From Streptomyces sp. Z26 (GTDB taxonomy: Bacteria; Actinomycetota; Actinomycetes; Streptomycetales; Streptomycetaceae), in assembly GCF_003665095.1 (NCBI RefSeq), contig NZ_RCHV01000002.1:1497501-1561500 (forward strand): a stretch of 64,000 nt of DNA, given 5' to 3'. Numbering within the stretch: position 1 is the stretch's first letter; each line of letters begins with the position of its first letter. A model generated the notes under the pieces. The model was not told the origin of the DNA and ran no database searches. It saw only the letters and a program-made list of their open reading frames with translations. Shown piece by piece: positions 16,740 through 25,004 of the stretch. Position numbers and translations under genes: made by a program.

Positions 16740-18350
16740 TCAGATGTGCACGGACGGCCCCGCGTCGTTCTCGCCGCTCTTGGTGAAGACGGCCACCCCG
16801 GCCGCGAGCACCGCGACGATCCCCGCACAGGTGAAGGCCAGACCCATACCGGAGACGAACGACCCATGCACGACATCCGTCATCGCGCTCGCGACCTGCT
16901 CAGGCGTGCCCTTGGGCGGGTCGGGCGCATAGCCGACCTCGGCGGCGCTCTTCAACTGCTCGGCCTGGCCCTCCCGGAGCGGGGGAAGGTCCGCCTCGGA
17001 CCACTTCCGGGGCAGCACGGTGTCCACCCGCGAGGCCATCACGGCGCCGAGCACCGCCGTGCCGAGGCTGCCGCCGACCTGCATGCCCGCCTGCTGGAGA
17101 CCGCCCGCGATCCCGGCGTGCTCCAGCGGCGCGTTGCCCACGATGACGTCGGTGGCACCGACCATGACCGGCGCGAGACCCAGTCCCAGCATCGCGAACC
17201 AGAGCGAGGTGGTCACGGAACCGCTGTCGGCGTCCAGCGTGGACGTCCCGAACATCGCGACGGCGGTGACGAGCATCGCCACGACCAGCGGCACGCGCGG
17301 GCCGATCCTGGTGATCAGCAGACCCGCCAGCGGCGAGGAGACGATCATCATCAGGGTCAGCGGCAGCAGGTGGAGACCGCTTTCGACCGGCGTCATCCCG
17401 TGCACGTTCTGGAGGTAGAACGTCACGAAGAAGAGGCCGCCCATGAAGCCGAAGGCCATGAGGACCATCAGCGCCGTGCCCGCCGACAGCGGGACGGACC
17501 GGAACATCGCGAGCGGCAGCAGAGGTTCGGCGGCCTTGGTCTCCCAGTACGTGAACACCGCGAAGGAGGCGAGCGAGACGAACAGGAACACGAGGGTTCC
17601 CGAGTCTCCCCAGCCCCATTCCGGGGCCTTGATGAGTGCCCAGATCAGGCAGAACATCGCTCCGGACAGCAGCACGATCCCCGGGATGTCGAACGACCTC
17701 GGCGCGTTCTCCGCACGGTGGTCGGCCAGGATCGTCAGTCCCATCACCAGGGCGAGGACACCGACCGGGACGTTGATGAAGAAGACCGACTCCCAGCTCA
17801 CGTGCTCGACGAGGAGTCCGCCGACGATGGGACCGGCCGCGGTCGAGGCACCGATGACGGACCCCCAGGCGCCGATCGCCGCGTTCAGCTTCTCCGCGGG
17901 GAAGGACGCCCGCAGCAGGCCGAGCGCCGCGGGCATGAGGAGCGCGCCGAACAAGCCCTGGAGCACCCGGAACGCGATCACGAGGGACACGCTGCCGCCG
18001 AAGCCGATGGCGGCGGAGGCGGCACCGAACCCGACGACGCCGATCAGGAAGGTCTGCCGGTGACCGAAGCGGTCACCGATCTTGCCGGCCGTGATCAGGG
18101 CGACGGCGAGCGCGAGCAGATAACCGTTGGTGATCCACTGGACGTCGGCAAGGCTCGCACCGAGGTCCCGCTGGATCTCGGGGTTGGCGATGGCGACGAT
18201 CGTGCTGTCGAGGGCGACCATGGTGACGCCGAGCGCCACGGTGAGAAGTGTCAGCCAGGGACGACCGCGTACTCCACTGGCGGTCTCCCTACTCCCCGGT
18301 TCCGGCGGCTCCTGCCCGTCCTTCGTGGCCGTGGAGGTCTGGTAACTCAT
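16740..18350 (-). CDS. DHA2-family (14-helix) MFS drug exporter
   Basis: 536 residues from ATG 18350. About fourteen membrane segments are visible. Family motifs include LDSTIVAIANPEIQRDL in the first helix region, GKIGDRFGHRQ (motif A, loop 2-3), FRVLQGLFGALLMPAAL (motif B) and AAGPIVGGLLVEHVSW (motif C). The product is predicted to extrude hydrophobic drugs using the proton gradient. It lies divergent to a TetR gene whose probable operator (18365-18379) sits inside this gene's promoter, so it is likely repressed until a ligand is present. The transcript seems leaderless: the -10 box TAATCT ends seven bases before the ATG and there is no ribosome-binding site. Confidence 0.88.
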   Translation of the reverse strand: MSYQTSTATKDGQEPPEPGSRETASGVRGRPWLTLLTVALGVTMVALDSTIVAIANPEIQRDLGASLADVQWITNGYLLALAVALITAGKIGDRFGHRQTFLIGVVGFGAASAAIGFGGSVSLVIAFRVLQGLFGALLMPAALGLLRASFPAEKLNAAIGAWGSVIGASTAAGPIVGGLLVEHVSWESVFFINVPVGVLALVMGLTILADHRAENAPRSFDIPGIVLLSGAMFCLIWALIKAPEWGWGDSGTLVFLFVSLASFAVFTYWETKAAEPLLPLAMFRSVPLSAGTALMVLMAFGFMGGLFFVTFYLQNVHGMTPVESGLHLLPLTLMMIVSSPLAGLLITRIGPRVPLVVAMLVTAVAMFGTSTLDADSGSVTTSLWFAMLGLGLAPVMVGATDVIVGNAPLEHAGIAGGLQQAGMQVGGSLGTAVLGAVMASRVDTVLPRKWSEADLPPLREGQAEQLKSAAEVGYAPDPPKGTPEQVASAMTDVVHGSFVSGMGLAFTCAGIVAVLAAGVAVFTKSGENDAGPSVHI

Positions 18351-18387
18351 GCGAAAAAGATTAGTGTCAGCCGCTGACAATTGACAA
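18351..18387 (-). promoter_or_regulatory. Exporter promoter with embedded TetR operator
   Basis: On the minus strand TTGTCA (18387-18382), an 18-base spacer and TAATCT (18363-18358) form a promoter. Inside the spacer is the perfect inverted repeat TGTCAG-CCG-CTGACA (18365-18379). A further half site, TGTCAG, follows at 18409-18414. TetR bound here would block the promoter. The plus-strand TTGACA at 18381-18386 could serve tetR. Confidence 0.6.
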
Positions 18388-18459
18388 ACCAATCAATGAG
18401 TCGGTAAGTGTCAGGCAGCTCACAACGACCGTGGGCGCGAGGACTGGAGGTGCCGGACC

Positions 18460-19104
18460 GTGACCGGCCTGCGTGAGCGCAAGAAGCAGCGCACCCGGGA
18501 TTCCCTGATCCGTGTGTCGCACGAGCTGTTCGTCGACAAGGGGTACGACGAGACCACCGTCGACGAGATCGCCGACGCGGTGGACGTCTCCCAGCGCACG
18601 TTCTTCAGGTACTTCGCGAGCAAGGAAGCCGTCGCCTTCGCGCTCCAGGACGAAGTGGAGTCCCAGTTCATCGACGCCGTCGCGGACCGGCCCGCCGACG
18701 AGGCGCCGCTCCGCGCGCTGCGCAGCGCCCTCGACGCGAACTGGAGCCGCATAGGCGACGCGATCCAGGAGGTCGTACCGATCAGCGTGCACATGCGGTT
18801 GTCGCAGGTGATCGAGACGACTCCGTCCCTCCTCGCGGTGCAGATGCGCCGCGCCTCGGAGACGGAGGACCGGCTCGTCACCGTCCTCGCGACCCGCGAG
18901 GGCCTCGACCCGCGCGAGGACCCGCGCCCGCGGGTCCTGGTCGCGCTGTTCGCCGGGGTCATGCGTGCGGCCGGGCGCCAGTGGAGCGCCGGTGACGACA
19001 TCACGGTGGAGAGCCAGCGGCGGGCGGTCGAGCAGTGCATGGACCTGATGGGCCCGGTGCTGAGCGACGACTGGTCGGCCCGCCCCAGCCGCACGGAAAG
19101 CTGA
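18460..19104 (+). CDS. TetR-family repressor of the adjacent exporter
   Basis: 214 residues from GTG 18460 behind GGAGG. The N-terminal helix-turn-helix (residues about 5-55: RERKKQRTRDSLIRVSHELF, TTVDEIADAVDVSQRTFFRYFASKE) is canonical for TetR. The C-terminal ligand domain is Arg/Glu-rich and resembles the class often paired with DHA2 pumps. The divergent layout, the shared 109-base gap and the operator at 18365-18379 make it the likely repressor of both genes. The ligand is unknown. Confidence 0.85.
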   Translation: MTGLRERKKQRTRDSLIRVSHELFVDKGYDETTVDEIADAVDVSQRTFFRYFASKEAVAFALQDEVESQFIDAVADRPADEAPLRALRSALDANWSRIGDAIQEVVPISVHMRLSQVIETTPSLLAVQMRRASETEDRLVTVLATREGLDPREDPRPRVLVALFAGVMRAAGRQWSAGDDITVESQRRAVEQCMDLMGPVLSDDWSARPSRTES

Positions 19105-19197
19105 GTCCGGACCGTCCGGACAGCGTCCGGGAACCCTTGTGGGGCACGGATTAACGCGCGTAGCGCAGCAGAGGGGGACGTGCGGGCAGCCGCCGCA

Positions 19198-19211
19198 TAC
19201 GATGGCCCACA
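19198..19211 (+). promoter_or_regulatory. -10 box for leaderless DUF4429 transcript
   Basis: TACGAT at 19198-19203 is followed by seven bases and ATG 19211. No ribosome-binding site is present. This favours 19211 over the upstream ATG at 19202, which overlaps the box. Confidence 0.4.
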
Positions 19212-20134
19212 TGGGTGATGTACTGGCTGGAATTCATTCCACCTGGGAGTTCGACACGGACTCCGTGCTCATCCGCTTCGAACGGGGGATCCGCACACCG
19301 AAGCTGTTCCACGTACTCGCGGAGCGGCGGATTCCGTACGAGGCCCTGAGCACGGTCGAGATGGCGCCGGGCGGGAAACGCGGCACGGTCGCGTTGCGCA
19401 TGGTGCCGCGGGAGGGCGCCGATCCACTGCTGGAAGTCGCTGACGGGCAGCTGAAGGAGGCCAGCGACCCGTACCGGCTGGTGCTGCCCGCCGAACGGGA
19501 GCTGCTTGCCGACTACTACGCCACCGAACTGCGCTCCGCGCTGGGCCCGGACGCCGACAAGCCCGCCGAGCGCCACCTCGTGGAGGCGCCGCCGCCACCG
19601 CTCAACTTCAAGGCGTACGACGGCAAGGCGTCCTTCGACGGCAAGTCCGTGACGTTCCGCTGGTTCTGGACGGGTGCGTCGTCCGCGAAGTGGCGGGCCG
19701 GGGACCAGTCGTTCAGCGTGGACGAGCTGGAGGGCGTGGAGTGGCGGTCGCCGGAGGTGTTCCAGGGGCACCTGCGACTGCGCCGCCATGCCGGCGACGG
19801 CCCGCAGGACTCCGGGGACGCGCCGGAGGCAGAGGCGGACCAGGACCCGGCAGCCGTGGTGTTCGGTCTCGGATACGGGCTGGTGTACGAGTCGCTGCCG
19901 TTCGCCGCGTCCGTCCTGGCGGCCGTGCGCGCCGCCGAACCCGCCATGGCGCTGGAGACCGCACACCACGGTGACTCGCGTCGGCGCCAGCGCGACAGCG
20001 CGGAGCGGATGGGCCGCGCGGACCCGGCGGACATCGCCGAACGCATTCGGCACCTCGGCGAGTTGCACGAGGGCGGGCTGCTCACGGACGACGAGTTCTC
20101 GGCGAAGAAGGCGGAACTCCTCGCGGAGTTGTGA
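19211..20134 (+). CDS. DUF4429 protein with C-terminal SHOCT domain
   Basis: 307 residues (MGDVLAGIHSTWEFDTDSVL). Two related halves are visible: residues about 1-110, with FERGIRTPKLFHVLAERRIPYEALSTV, and about 125-245, with YDGKASFDGKSVTFRW and QSFSVDELEGVEWRSPE. Each has the aggregate-like beta pattern of DUF4429. The last 30 residues (IAERIRHLGELHEGGLLTDDEFSAKKAELLAEL region) form a SHOCT short C-terminal domain, thought to mediate oligomerisation. There is no signal peptide or membrane segment. The function is unknown. It is convergent with the beta-lactamase-like gene. Confidence 0.8.
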   Translation: MGDVLAGIHSTWEFDTDSVLIRFERGIRTPKLFHVLAERRIPYEALSTVEMAPGGKRGTVALRMVPREGADPLLEVADGQLKEASDPYRLVLPAERELLADYYATELRSALGPDADKPAERHLVEAPPPPLNFKAYDGKASFDGKSVTFRWFWTGASSAKWRAGDQSFSVDELEGVEWRSPEVFQGHLRLRRHAGDGPQDSGDAPEAEADQDPAAVVFGLGYGLVYESLPFAASVLAAVRAAEPAMALETAHHGDSRRRQRDSAERMGRADPADIAERIRHLGELHEGGLLTDDEFSAKKAELLAEL

Positions 20135-20164
20135 GCCCGCCGGGGCGGGCGGGATTCACAGGGT

Positions 20165-20184
20165 CCGGGGGACAGCTCCCCCGG
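20165..20184 (+). terminator. Terminator of the DUF4429 gene
   Basis: CCGGGGGA (20165-20172) pairs with TCCCCCGG (20177-20184) around CAGC. It lies 31 bases past the stop. Confidence 0.5.
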
Positions 20185-20269
20185 CCCGGGTCTCGCCGGG
20201 CGCCGAGCAGCGCGGCGCGTCCGTCCGCCCGTACTCGTGCGCGCCGACAGCAGTGAGCGACCGCCGATG

Positions 20270-20375
20270 CGGAGCACCGCGTCGGAGCACCCCGGCGGCG
20301 CACGCCGTCAGACCGCCACGTCAGTCGGATCACGACCGCGTCGGACCACCACCGCGTCGGACCGCCGCGTCAGAG
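20270..20375. repeat. Degenerate short tandem repeats with core ACCGCGTCGGA
   Basis: At least three copies of ACCGCGTCGGA or a close variant occur between 20270 and 20360. The last two form adjacent 16-base units, followed by a truncated copy. They fill most of the gap between two convergent genes and have no coding or structural role that can be seen. Confidence 0.4.
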
Positions 20376-21182
20376 TGCCGCGAGCACCGCGTCCGTGAAC
20401 GGGGGCCACGCCTCGACGGCCCACGGCCCGAACGCCCGGTCCGTCAGCACCACGCAGGCGGCCCCCGCGTCCGGGTCCACCCACAGGAACGTACCCGCCT
20501 GCCCGAAGTGCCCGAACGTACGCGCCGACGACGAACCCCCCGTCCAGTGCGGCGACTTGCCGTCCCGGATCTCGAAGCCCAGCCCCCAGTCGTTCGGCGC
20601 CTGGTGCCCGTAGCCGGGCAGGACGCCCTTCAGCCCCGGGTGGACGACCGTCGTCGCCTCCCGCACCGTGACCGGCGCGAGCAGCCGCGGCGCCTGGAGC
20701 TCCGCCGCGAAGCGCGCGAGGTCGTCCGCCGTCGAGACCCCGTCCTTGGCGGGCGACCCGGCCAGCCGCGTGCCGGTCATGCCGAGCGGCCCGAGGACGG
20801 CGTCCCGCAGGTACGTCTCGAAGGGGATGTCGGTGGCCTTGGCGATGTGGTCGCCCAGCACCTCGAAGCCCGCGTTGGAGTAGAGCCTGCGGTCGCCGGG
20901 GGGCGCCATCACGCGGTGCTCGTCGAAGGCGAGGCCGGAGGTGTGCGAGAGCAGGTGACGGACGGTGGACCCCTCGGGCCCGGCCGGTTCGTCCAGCTCG
21001 ATCGCGCCTTCCTCGACGGCGACGAGCGCGGCGTACGCGGCGAGCGGTTTGGTGACCGAGGCCAGCTCGTACGGGTGGTCGGTCCGCCCGTACGTCCCGG
21101 CGAGGCTTCCGTCCGCCCGTACGACGGCCGCCGCCGCGGACGGCACCGGCCAGCTCTCGATCGTCCGCAGCGCGCTCTCCAT
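20370..21182 (-). CDS. Serine hydrolase of the beta-lactamase / class C family
   Basis: 270 residues from ATG 21182. The SxxK nucleophile motif is ELASVTKPLAAY (Ser about 44, Lys about 47). The YxN motif is LYSNAGFEVLG, and the third motif is FGHFGQAGTFLWVDP near the C-terminus. There is no signal peptide, so it is cytoplasmic and probably an esterase or peptidase of the EstB/class C fold rather than a resistance enzyme. It is divergent from a MerR gene across 79 bases; its own -10 box TAGGCT ends seven bases before the ATG, so it too appears leaderless. Confidence 0.8.
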   Translation of the reverse strand: MESALRTIESWPVPSAAAAVVRADGSLAGTYGRTDHPYELASVTKPLAAYAALVAVEEGAIELDEPAGPEGSTVRHLLSHTSGLAFDEHRVMAPPGDRRLYSNAGFEVLGDHIAKATDIPFETYLRDAVLGPLGMTGTRLAGSPAKDGVSTADDLARFAAELQAPRLLAPVTVREATTVVHPGLKGVLPGYGHQAPNDWGLGFEIRDGKSPHWTGGSSSARTFGHFGQAGTFLWVDPDAGAACVVLTDRAFGPWAVEAWPPFTDAVLAAL

Positions 21183-21195
21183 GTGCCGAAGCCTA
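21183..21195 (-). promoter_or_regulatory. -10 box for leaderless beta-lactamase-like transcript
   Basis: On the minus strand TAGGCT (21195-21190) is followed by seven bases and ATG 21182. No ribosome-binding site is present. Confidence 0.4.
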
Positions 21196-21224
21196 ACGCG
21201 CCCGTAACCGACCCCGGCTCCCTC

Positions 21225-21262
21225 TTGCTTCGAGTGCGCTCCAAGTCCGTAGCGTGCGGGTA
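21225..21262 (+). promoter_or_regulatory. MerR-type promoter and operator, leaderless
   Basis: TTGCTT (21225-21230) and TAGCGT (21250-21255) are separated by 19 bases, the long spacer typical of MerR-controlled promoters. The dyad CTTCGAG-TGCG-CTCCAAG (21228-21245) fills the spacer. The ATG at 21262 lies six bases past the -10 box, so the transcript should start at the start codon. Confidence 0.65.
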
Positions 21263-21732
21263 TGACCGTGACGGAGACGCACACAGCGGAAGAGGCCACC
21301 GCGCGGGACGACTGTGTCGCCGACCGGCGGGTGCTGCCGCCACGCCCGGAGGGCAAGGACCGGTACACGATCAGCGAGGTCGCGGCCTGTACGGGACTGA
21401 GCGCGCACACCCTGCGCTGGTACGAGCGGATCGGCCTGATGCCGCACGTCGACCGCTCACACACGGGCCAGCGCCGTTTCACCGACCGGGACCTGGACTG
21501 GCTCCAGCTGGTCAACAGACTGCGGTCGACGGGCATGCCGGTGGCGGACATGGTGCGGTACGCGGAGCTGGTACGGGCCGGGGAGCACACCTGCGGTGAG
21601 CGGCTGGAGCTGTTCGAGGCCACGCGCCGGGACGTGCTGCGGCGCATCGAGGAGCTTCAGGAAACCCTCACGGTCCTCGACTACAAGATCGACATCTACG
21701 CGAACGCCCAGCGGGCGTCGGAAGGGACGTGA
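21262..21732 (+). CDS. MerR-family transcriptional regulator
   Basis: 156 residues. An N-terminal extension of about 30 residues precedes the winged helix (YTISEVAACTGLSAHTLRWYERIGLMPHVDR), followed by RRFTDRDLDWLQLVNRLRSTGMPVADMVRY and a coiled-coil dimerisation helix. One Cys in the helix-turn-helix and one in the effector part (EHTCGERL) are present, but there is no metal-binding Cys cluster, so it is probably a small-molecule or stress sensor of the common MerR/aldo-keto-reductase pair. It most likely controls itself and the aldo/keto reductase that starts four bases after its stop. Confidence 0.88.
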   Translation: MTVTETHTAEEATARDDCVADRRVLPPRPEGKDRYTISEVAACTGLSAHTLRWYERIGLMPHVDRSHTGQRRFTDRDLDWLQLVNRLRSTGMPVADMVRYAELVRAGEHTCGERLELFEATRRDVLRRIEELQETLTVLDYKIDIYANAQRASEGT

Positions 21733-21736
21733 GTCC

Positions 21737-22765
21737 ATGAGCACGGACAGCGGCACGGAGAGGATCCCGACCGCGCGGCTCGGCAACGGCGGTCCGGAGG
21801 TGGGTGTCCAGGGCCTGGGTTGCATGGGCATGAGCTTCGCCTACGGCCCGACCGACGCCGACGAGGCGCGCGCCACCCTGGAACGGGCCCTGGAGCTGGG
21901 CGTCACGTTCTACGACACCGCGGACGCCTACGGGGCCGGGGACAACGAGGAGTTCCTCGCGCCGTTCGTCGCCGCGCACCGCGACGAGGTGGTCGTCGCC
22001 ACCAAGTTCGCGTTGAGCATCCCCGCCGACGACCCCACGAAGCGGATCGTCCGCAACGACCGCCCGTACCTGCGGGAGTGCGTCGAGGCCAGCCTCCGCC
22101 GCCTCGGCGTCGACGAGATCGACCTCTACTACATGCACCGCAAGGCGCCCGAGGTGCCGATCGAGGAGAGCGTCGGCGCCATGGCGGAGCTGGTACGCGA
22201 GGGCAAGGTCAAGCACCTGGGCCTGAGCGAGGTGACCGCGAGCGAGCTGCGCGCCGCGCAGGAGGTGCACCCGATCGCGGCCCTCCAGTCGGAGTGGTCG
22301 GTGTTCAGCCGGGACATCGAGGAGGGCGTCGTCGACGCGGCGCGGGAGCTGGGCGTCGCCCTCGTCCCGTACTCGCCGCTCGGCCGCGGCTTCCTCACCG
22401 GTGCCTTCGCGGACGCCGAGAAGGACCTGAGCGCCGGTGACCAGCGGCGCGTCCACCCGCGCTTCACCGGCGACAACGCGGCGAAGAACGTCTCGCTGCT
22501 CGCGCCCGTACGCGAGATCGCCGCGGCCCACGGCGCGACGCCCGGCCAGGTCGCCCTCGCCTGGGTGCACCAGCGGGCGGCGGCGCACGGGCTGACGGTC
22601 GTCCCCATCCCGGGCACGCGCAGGCGGAGCCGGGTGGAGGAGAACACCGGCGCGACGCGCGTCGAGCTGTCGGCGGCCGAACTGGCGCGGCTGGAGCCCG
22701 TCGCGGCGCAGGTCTCCGGGGCGCGCTACCCCGACATGACGCTCACGTCCGCCGGGCGCGACTGA
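21737..22765 (+). CDS. Aldo/keto reductase
   Basis: 342 residues from ATG 21737, four bases after the MerR stop. AKR-fold (TIM barrel) NADPH oxidoreductase: LGCMGMSFAYG near the N-terminus, FYDTADAYGAGDNEE with catalytic Tyr, VVVATKF with Lys, DLYYMHRKAPEVPIEESV with His, and LSEVTASELRAAQ. PIPGTRRRSRVEENTGA near the C-terminus binds the NADPH phosphate. It reduces aldehydes or ketones, and its substrate is not predictable. MerR-linked AKRs of this type are common in actinobacteria. Confidence 0.9.
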   Translation: MSTDSGTERIPTARLGNGGPEVGVQGLGCMGMSFAYGPTDADEARATLERALELGVTFYDTADAYGAGDNEEFLAPFVAAHRDEVVVATKFALSIPADDPTKRIVRNDRPYLRECVEASLRRLGVDEIDLYYMHRKAPEVPIEESVGAMAELVREGKVKHLGLSEVTASELRAAQEVHPIAALQSEWSVFSRDIEEGVVDAARELGVALVPYSPLGRGFLTGAFADAEKDLSAGDQRRVHPRFTGDNAAKNVSLLAPVREIAAAHGATPGQVALAWVHQRAAAHGLTVVPIPGTRRRSRVEENTGATRVELSAAELARLEPVAAQVSGARYPDMTLTSAGRD

Positions 22766-22902
22766 CCCGGGCGCAGCGCCGGGAGCGTACGCCCGCGAAT
22801 CGGTACGGACGTACGCTCCCGGCCGCTCGACACGGCGCCGCACCGCACGGCCTCGACACCGCACGGCCATCACACCGCACCGGCCCTGACCAGGGCCGGG
22901 GT

Positions 22903-23634
22903 TCAGCCGTAGACCGGTTCGGCGTGCATCTCCCAGAGCAGCAGTTCCGCGTCGCCCACCGCTCGCGCCTCCAGTCCCCGCGCGTCCGTCACCCGCGCCG
23001 CGTCCCCCGCGGCGAGCCGCTCCCCGCCGAGGTCCACCGCGCCGCGTACGACGTGGACGTACACCCACTCCGCGTCGGGGACGGCGGTACGGGCGCCGTC
23101 CCCCAGCCGCCGTACGTGCAGCACCGCGTCGGTGCGCGGCATCGCGTACGGCGTGCTGTCGGCGATGCCGCGCACCACCTCGTACTCGGGCTCGGCCCAC
23201 GGGTGGTCCGCCCTGTCGCCCCGGCCGCCGCTGCCCCCGCCCCCGGCGTCGCCGCCGCCACGGGGCCCGGGCACGAGCCACATCTGTACGAAGCGCAGCT
23301 CCCCCTCCCCCGCGTTCCGCTCCGCGTGCCGGACCCCGTCGCCCGCGCTCAACCGCTGCACGTCACCGGGGCGTACGACCGTCACCCTGCCCGTCGAGTC
23401 CTCGTGCGCGAGGAGCCCCTCCACGACCCAGGTCACGATCTCGACGTCGCGGTGCGGGTGCGTGTCGAAACCCGCGCCGGGTGCGAGGCGTTCCTCGTTG
23501 CAGGCCACGAGCAGGCCGAATCCCGTGTTCTCCGGGTCGTAGAAGCCGGAGAAGGAGAAGGCGTGCAGGGTGTCGATCCCCGCCGTGCCGTCCCCGCCCC
23601 GATAGCGGTCCGCCGCGCGCCACAGCTGAAGCAT
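22903..23634 (-). CDS. Pirin-family protein (YhhW-type bicupin)
   Basis: 243 residues from ATG 23634. The N-terminal cupin has the metal ligands in FDTHPHRDVEIVTWVVEGLLAHEDS (two His, one more His, with a later Glu) and PGDVQRLSAGDGVRHAERN. The second cupin domain is weaker. A Gly-rich insertion (about residues 127-145) separates the domains. Relatives include quercetin dioxygenase YhhW; the natural substrate is uncertain. The gene diverges from fasR across 61 bases, and TACCTT seven bases before the ATG suggests a leaderless transcript. Confidence 0.85.
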   Translation of the reverse strand: MLQLWRAADRYRGGDGTAGIDTLHAFSFSGFYDPENTGFGLLVACNEERLAPGAGFDTHPHRDVEIVTWVVEGLLAHEDSTGRVTVVRPGDVQRLSAGDGVRHAERNAGEGELRFVQMWLVPGPRGGGDAGGGGSGGRGDRADHPWAEPEYEVVRGIADSTPYAMPRTDAVLHVRRLGDGARTAVPDAEWVYVHVVRGAVDLGGERLAAGDAARVTDARGLEARAVGDAELLLWEMHAEPVYG

Positions 23635-23647
23635 GCGGTCAAAGGTA
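23635..23647 (-). promoter_or_regulatory. -10 box for leaderless pirin transcript
   Basis: On the minus strand TACCTT (23647-23642) is followed by seven bases and ATG 23634. There is no ribosome-binding site. Confidence 0.45.
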
Positions 23648-23695
23648 ATCCGCCCCAGGCCCCCCGTAACCCGTCCGATGAGGCAGGCTGGTCAT

Positions 23696-24904
23696 GTGCC
23701 TGAAGCAACCGAGCCCGCCGAACCGCCGTCCAACCGAACGACCGACCACCCCCACATCGCCACGTTGAGAAGGCTGGAGCAGTCCTCCGGCAAGCTCGCG
23801 GCGGCCGCGATCGCGCGGATGGACGAACAGCTTCCCTGGTACCGCGCGATGCCACCGGAGAACCGCTCCTGGATCGGACTGGTCGCGCAGGCGGGCATCG
23901 CGGCGTTCACCGAGTGGTTCCGCCACCCGGAGACGCCGCAGGCGATCAGCACGGACGTCTTCGGCACGGCGCCGCGCGAGCTGACCAGGGCCATCACGCT
24001 GCGTCAGACCGTGGAGATGGTGCGTACGACCATCGAGGTCGTGGAGCGCGCCATCGACGAAGTGGCCGCCCCCGGCGACGAGTCGGTGCTGCGCGAGGCC
24101 ACGCTCGTCTACGCGCGGGAGATCGCCTTCGCCACCGCGCAGGTGTACGCGCAGGCCGCCGAGGCACGCGGCGCCTGGGACGCGCGACTCGAATCGCTCG
24201 TCGTCAACGCGGTGCTGTCCGGCGAGGCCGAGGAGGGCGCCGTCTCCAGGGCGGCGGCACTGGGCTGGAACTCCCCGGAGCACGTGGCCGTTGTCCTGGG
24301 TACGGCGCCTGACGGCGACAGCGAGTTGACCGTCGAGGCCATCCGCCGCGCCGCCCGGCACGCCAAGCTCCAGGTGCTCACCGGCGTGCTCGGGGACCGG
24401 CTGGTGGTCATCGCGGGCGGCTCCAACGACCCGTTGCGCGCCGCGAAGTCGCTGATCGGGCCGTACGCGCCCGGCCCCGTCGTGGCCGGCCCGGTGGTGG
24501 GCGACCTGCTGTCCGCGACCCGGTCCGCGCAGGCCGCCGCGGCCGGACTGCGGGCGTGCGCGGCCTGGCCGGACGCGCCCCGGCCGGTGCTCGCGGACGA
24601 TCTGCTGCCGGAGCGCGCGATGGCCGGAGATCCCATCGCCGCCGAGCTGCTGGTGGAGGAGATCTACAGACCGCTGGAGGCCGCCGGTTCCGCCCTGCTG
24701 GAAACCCTGAGTGTCTACCTGGAGCAGGCCACGAGCCTGGAAGGGGCCGCACGCATGCTGTTCGTGCACCCCAACACCGTGCGCTACCGGCTCCGACGTG
24801 TGACTGATGTCACCGGATGGCTACCCTCCGATGTGCGCTCCGCGTTCACGCTGCGTGTCGCGCTGATCCTGGGGCGACTGGCCGACGGGGACGCGCAGCA
24901 TTAG
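23696..24904 (+). CDS. fasR: FasR, PucR/CdaR-type activator of the fatty-acid operon
   Basis: 402 residues from GTG 23696 (MPEATEPAEPP). The last 60 residues are a PucR-type helix-turn-helix: YLEQATSLEGAARMLFVHPNTVRYRLRRV, then a short TGWLPSDVRSAFTLRVAL end. A GGDEF-like CdaR middle domain precedes it (about residues 190-330). Position immediately upstream of fabD-fabH-acpP-fabF, same strand, matches S. coelicolor FasR (SCO2386), which activates that operon and links fatty-acid supply to growth. The gap to fabD holds a candidate operator (24920-24936). Confidence 0.88.
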   Translation: MPEATEPAEPPSNRTTDHPHIATLRRLEQSSGKLAAAAIARMDEQLPWYRAMPPENRSWIGLVAQAGIAAFTEWFRHPETPQAISTDVFGTAPRELTRAITLRQTVEMVRTTIEVVERAIDEVAAPGDESVLREATLVYAREIAFATAQVYAQAAEARGAWDARLESLVVNAVLSGEAEEGAVSRAAALGWNSPEHVAVVLGTAPDGDSELTVEAIRRAARHAKLQVLTGVLGDRLVVIAGGSNDPLRAAKSLIGPYAPGPVVAGPVVGDLLSATRSAQAAAAGLRACAAWPDAPRPVLADDLLPERAMAGDPIAAELLVEEIYRPLEAAGSALLETLSVYLEQATSLEGAARMLFVHPNTVRYRLRRVTDVTGWLPSDVRSAFTLRVALILGRLADGDAQH

Positions 24905-24919
24905 CCAACCCCCGGGTTT

Positions 24920-24936
24920 TTGTCGTGCCCCGACAA
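24920..24936 (+). promoter_or_regulatory. Inverted repeat ahead of fabD, candidate FasR site
   Basis: TTGTCG (24920-24925) and CGACAA (24931-24936) form a perfect repeat with a five-base spacer, 68 bases before the fabD start. It lies in the only gap between fasR and its known target operon. Confidence 0.4.
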
Positions 24937-25004
24937 TTCCTCCGACACTTCTTCGTACCGGTCCCCACGGGCGGTGGACGCCGTCCGCAAGAGAGAGTGT
25001 GAGA

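Noticed and set aside
20370..21182. Beta-lactam resistance gene
   Set aside because: The SxxK, YxN and HFG motifs are present but there is no signal peptide, so a cytoplasmic esterase or peptidase is more likely.
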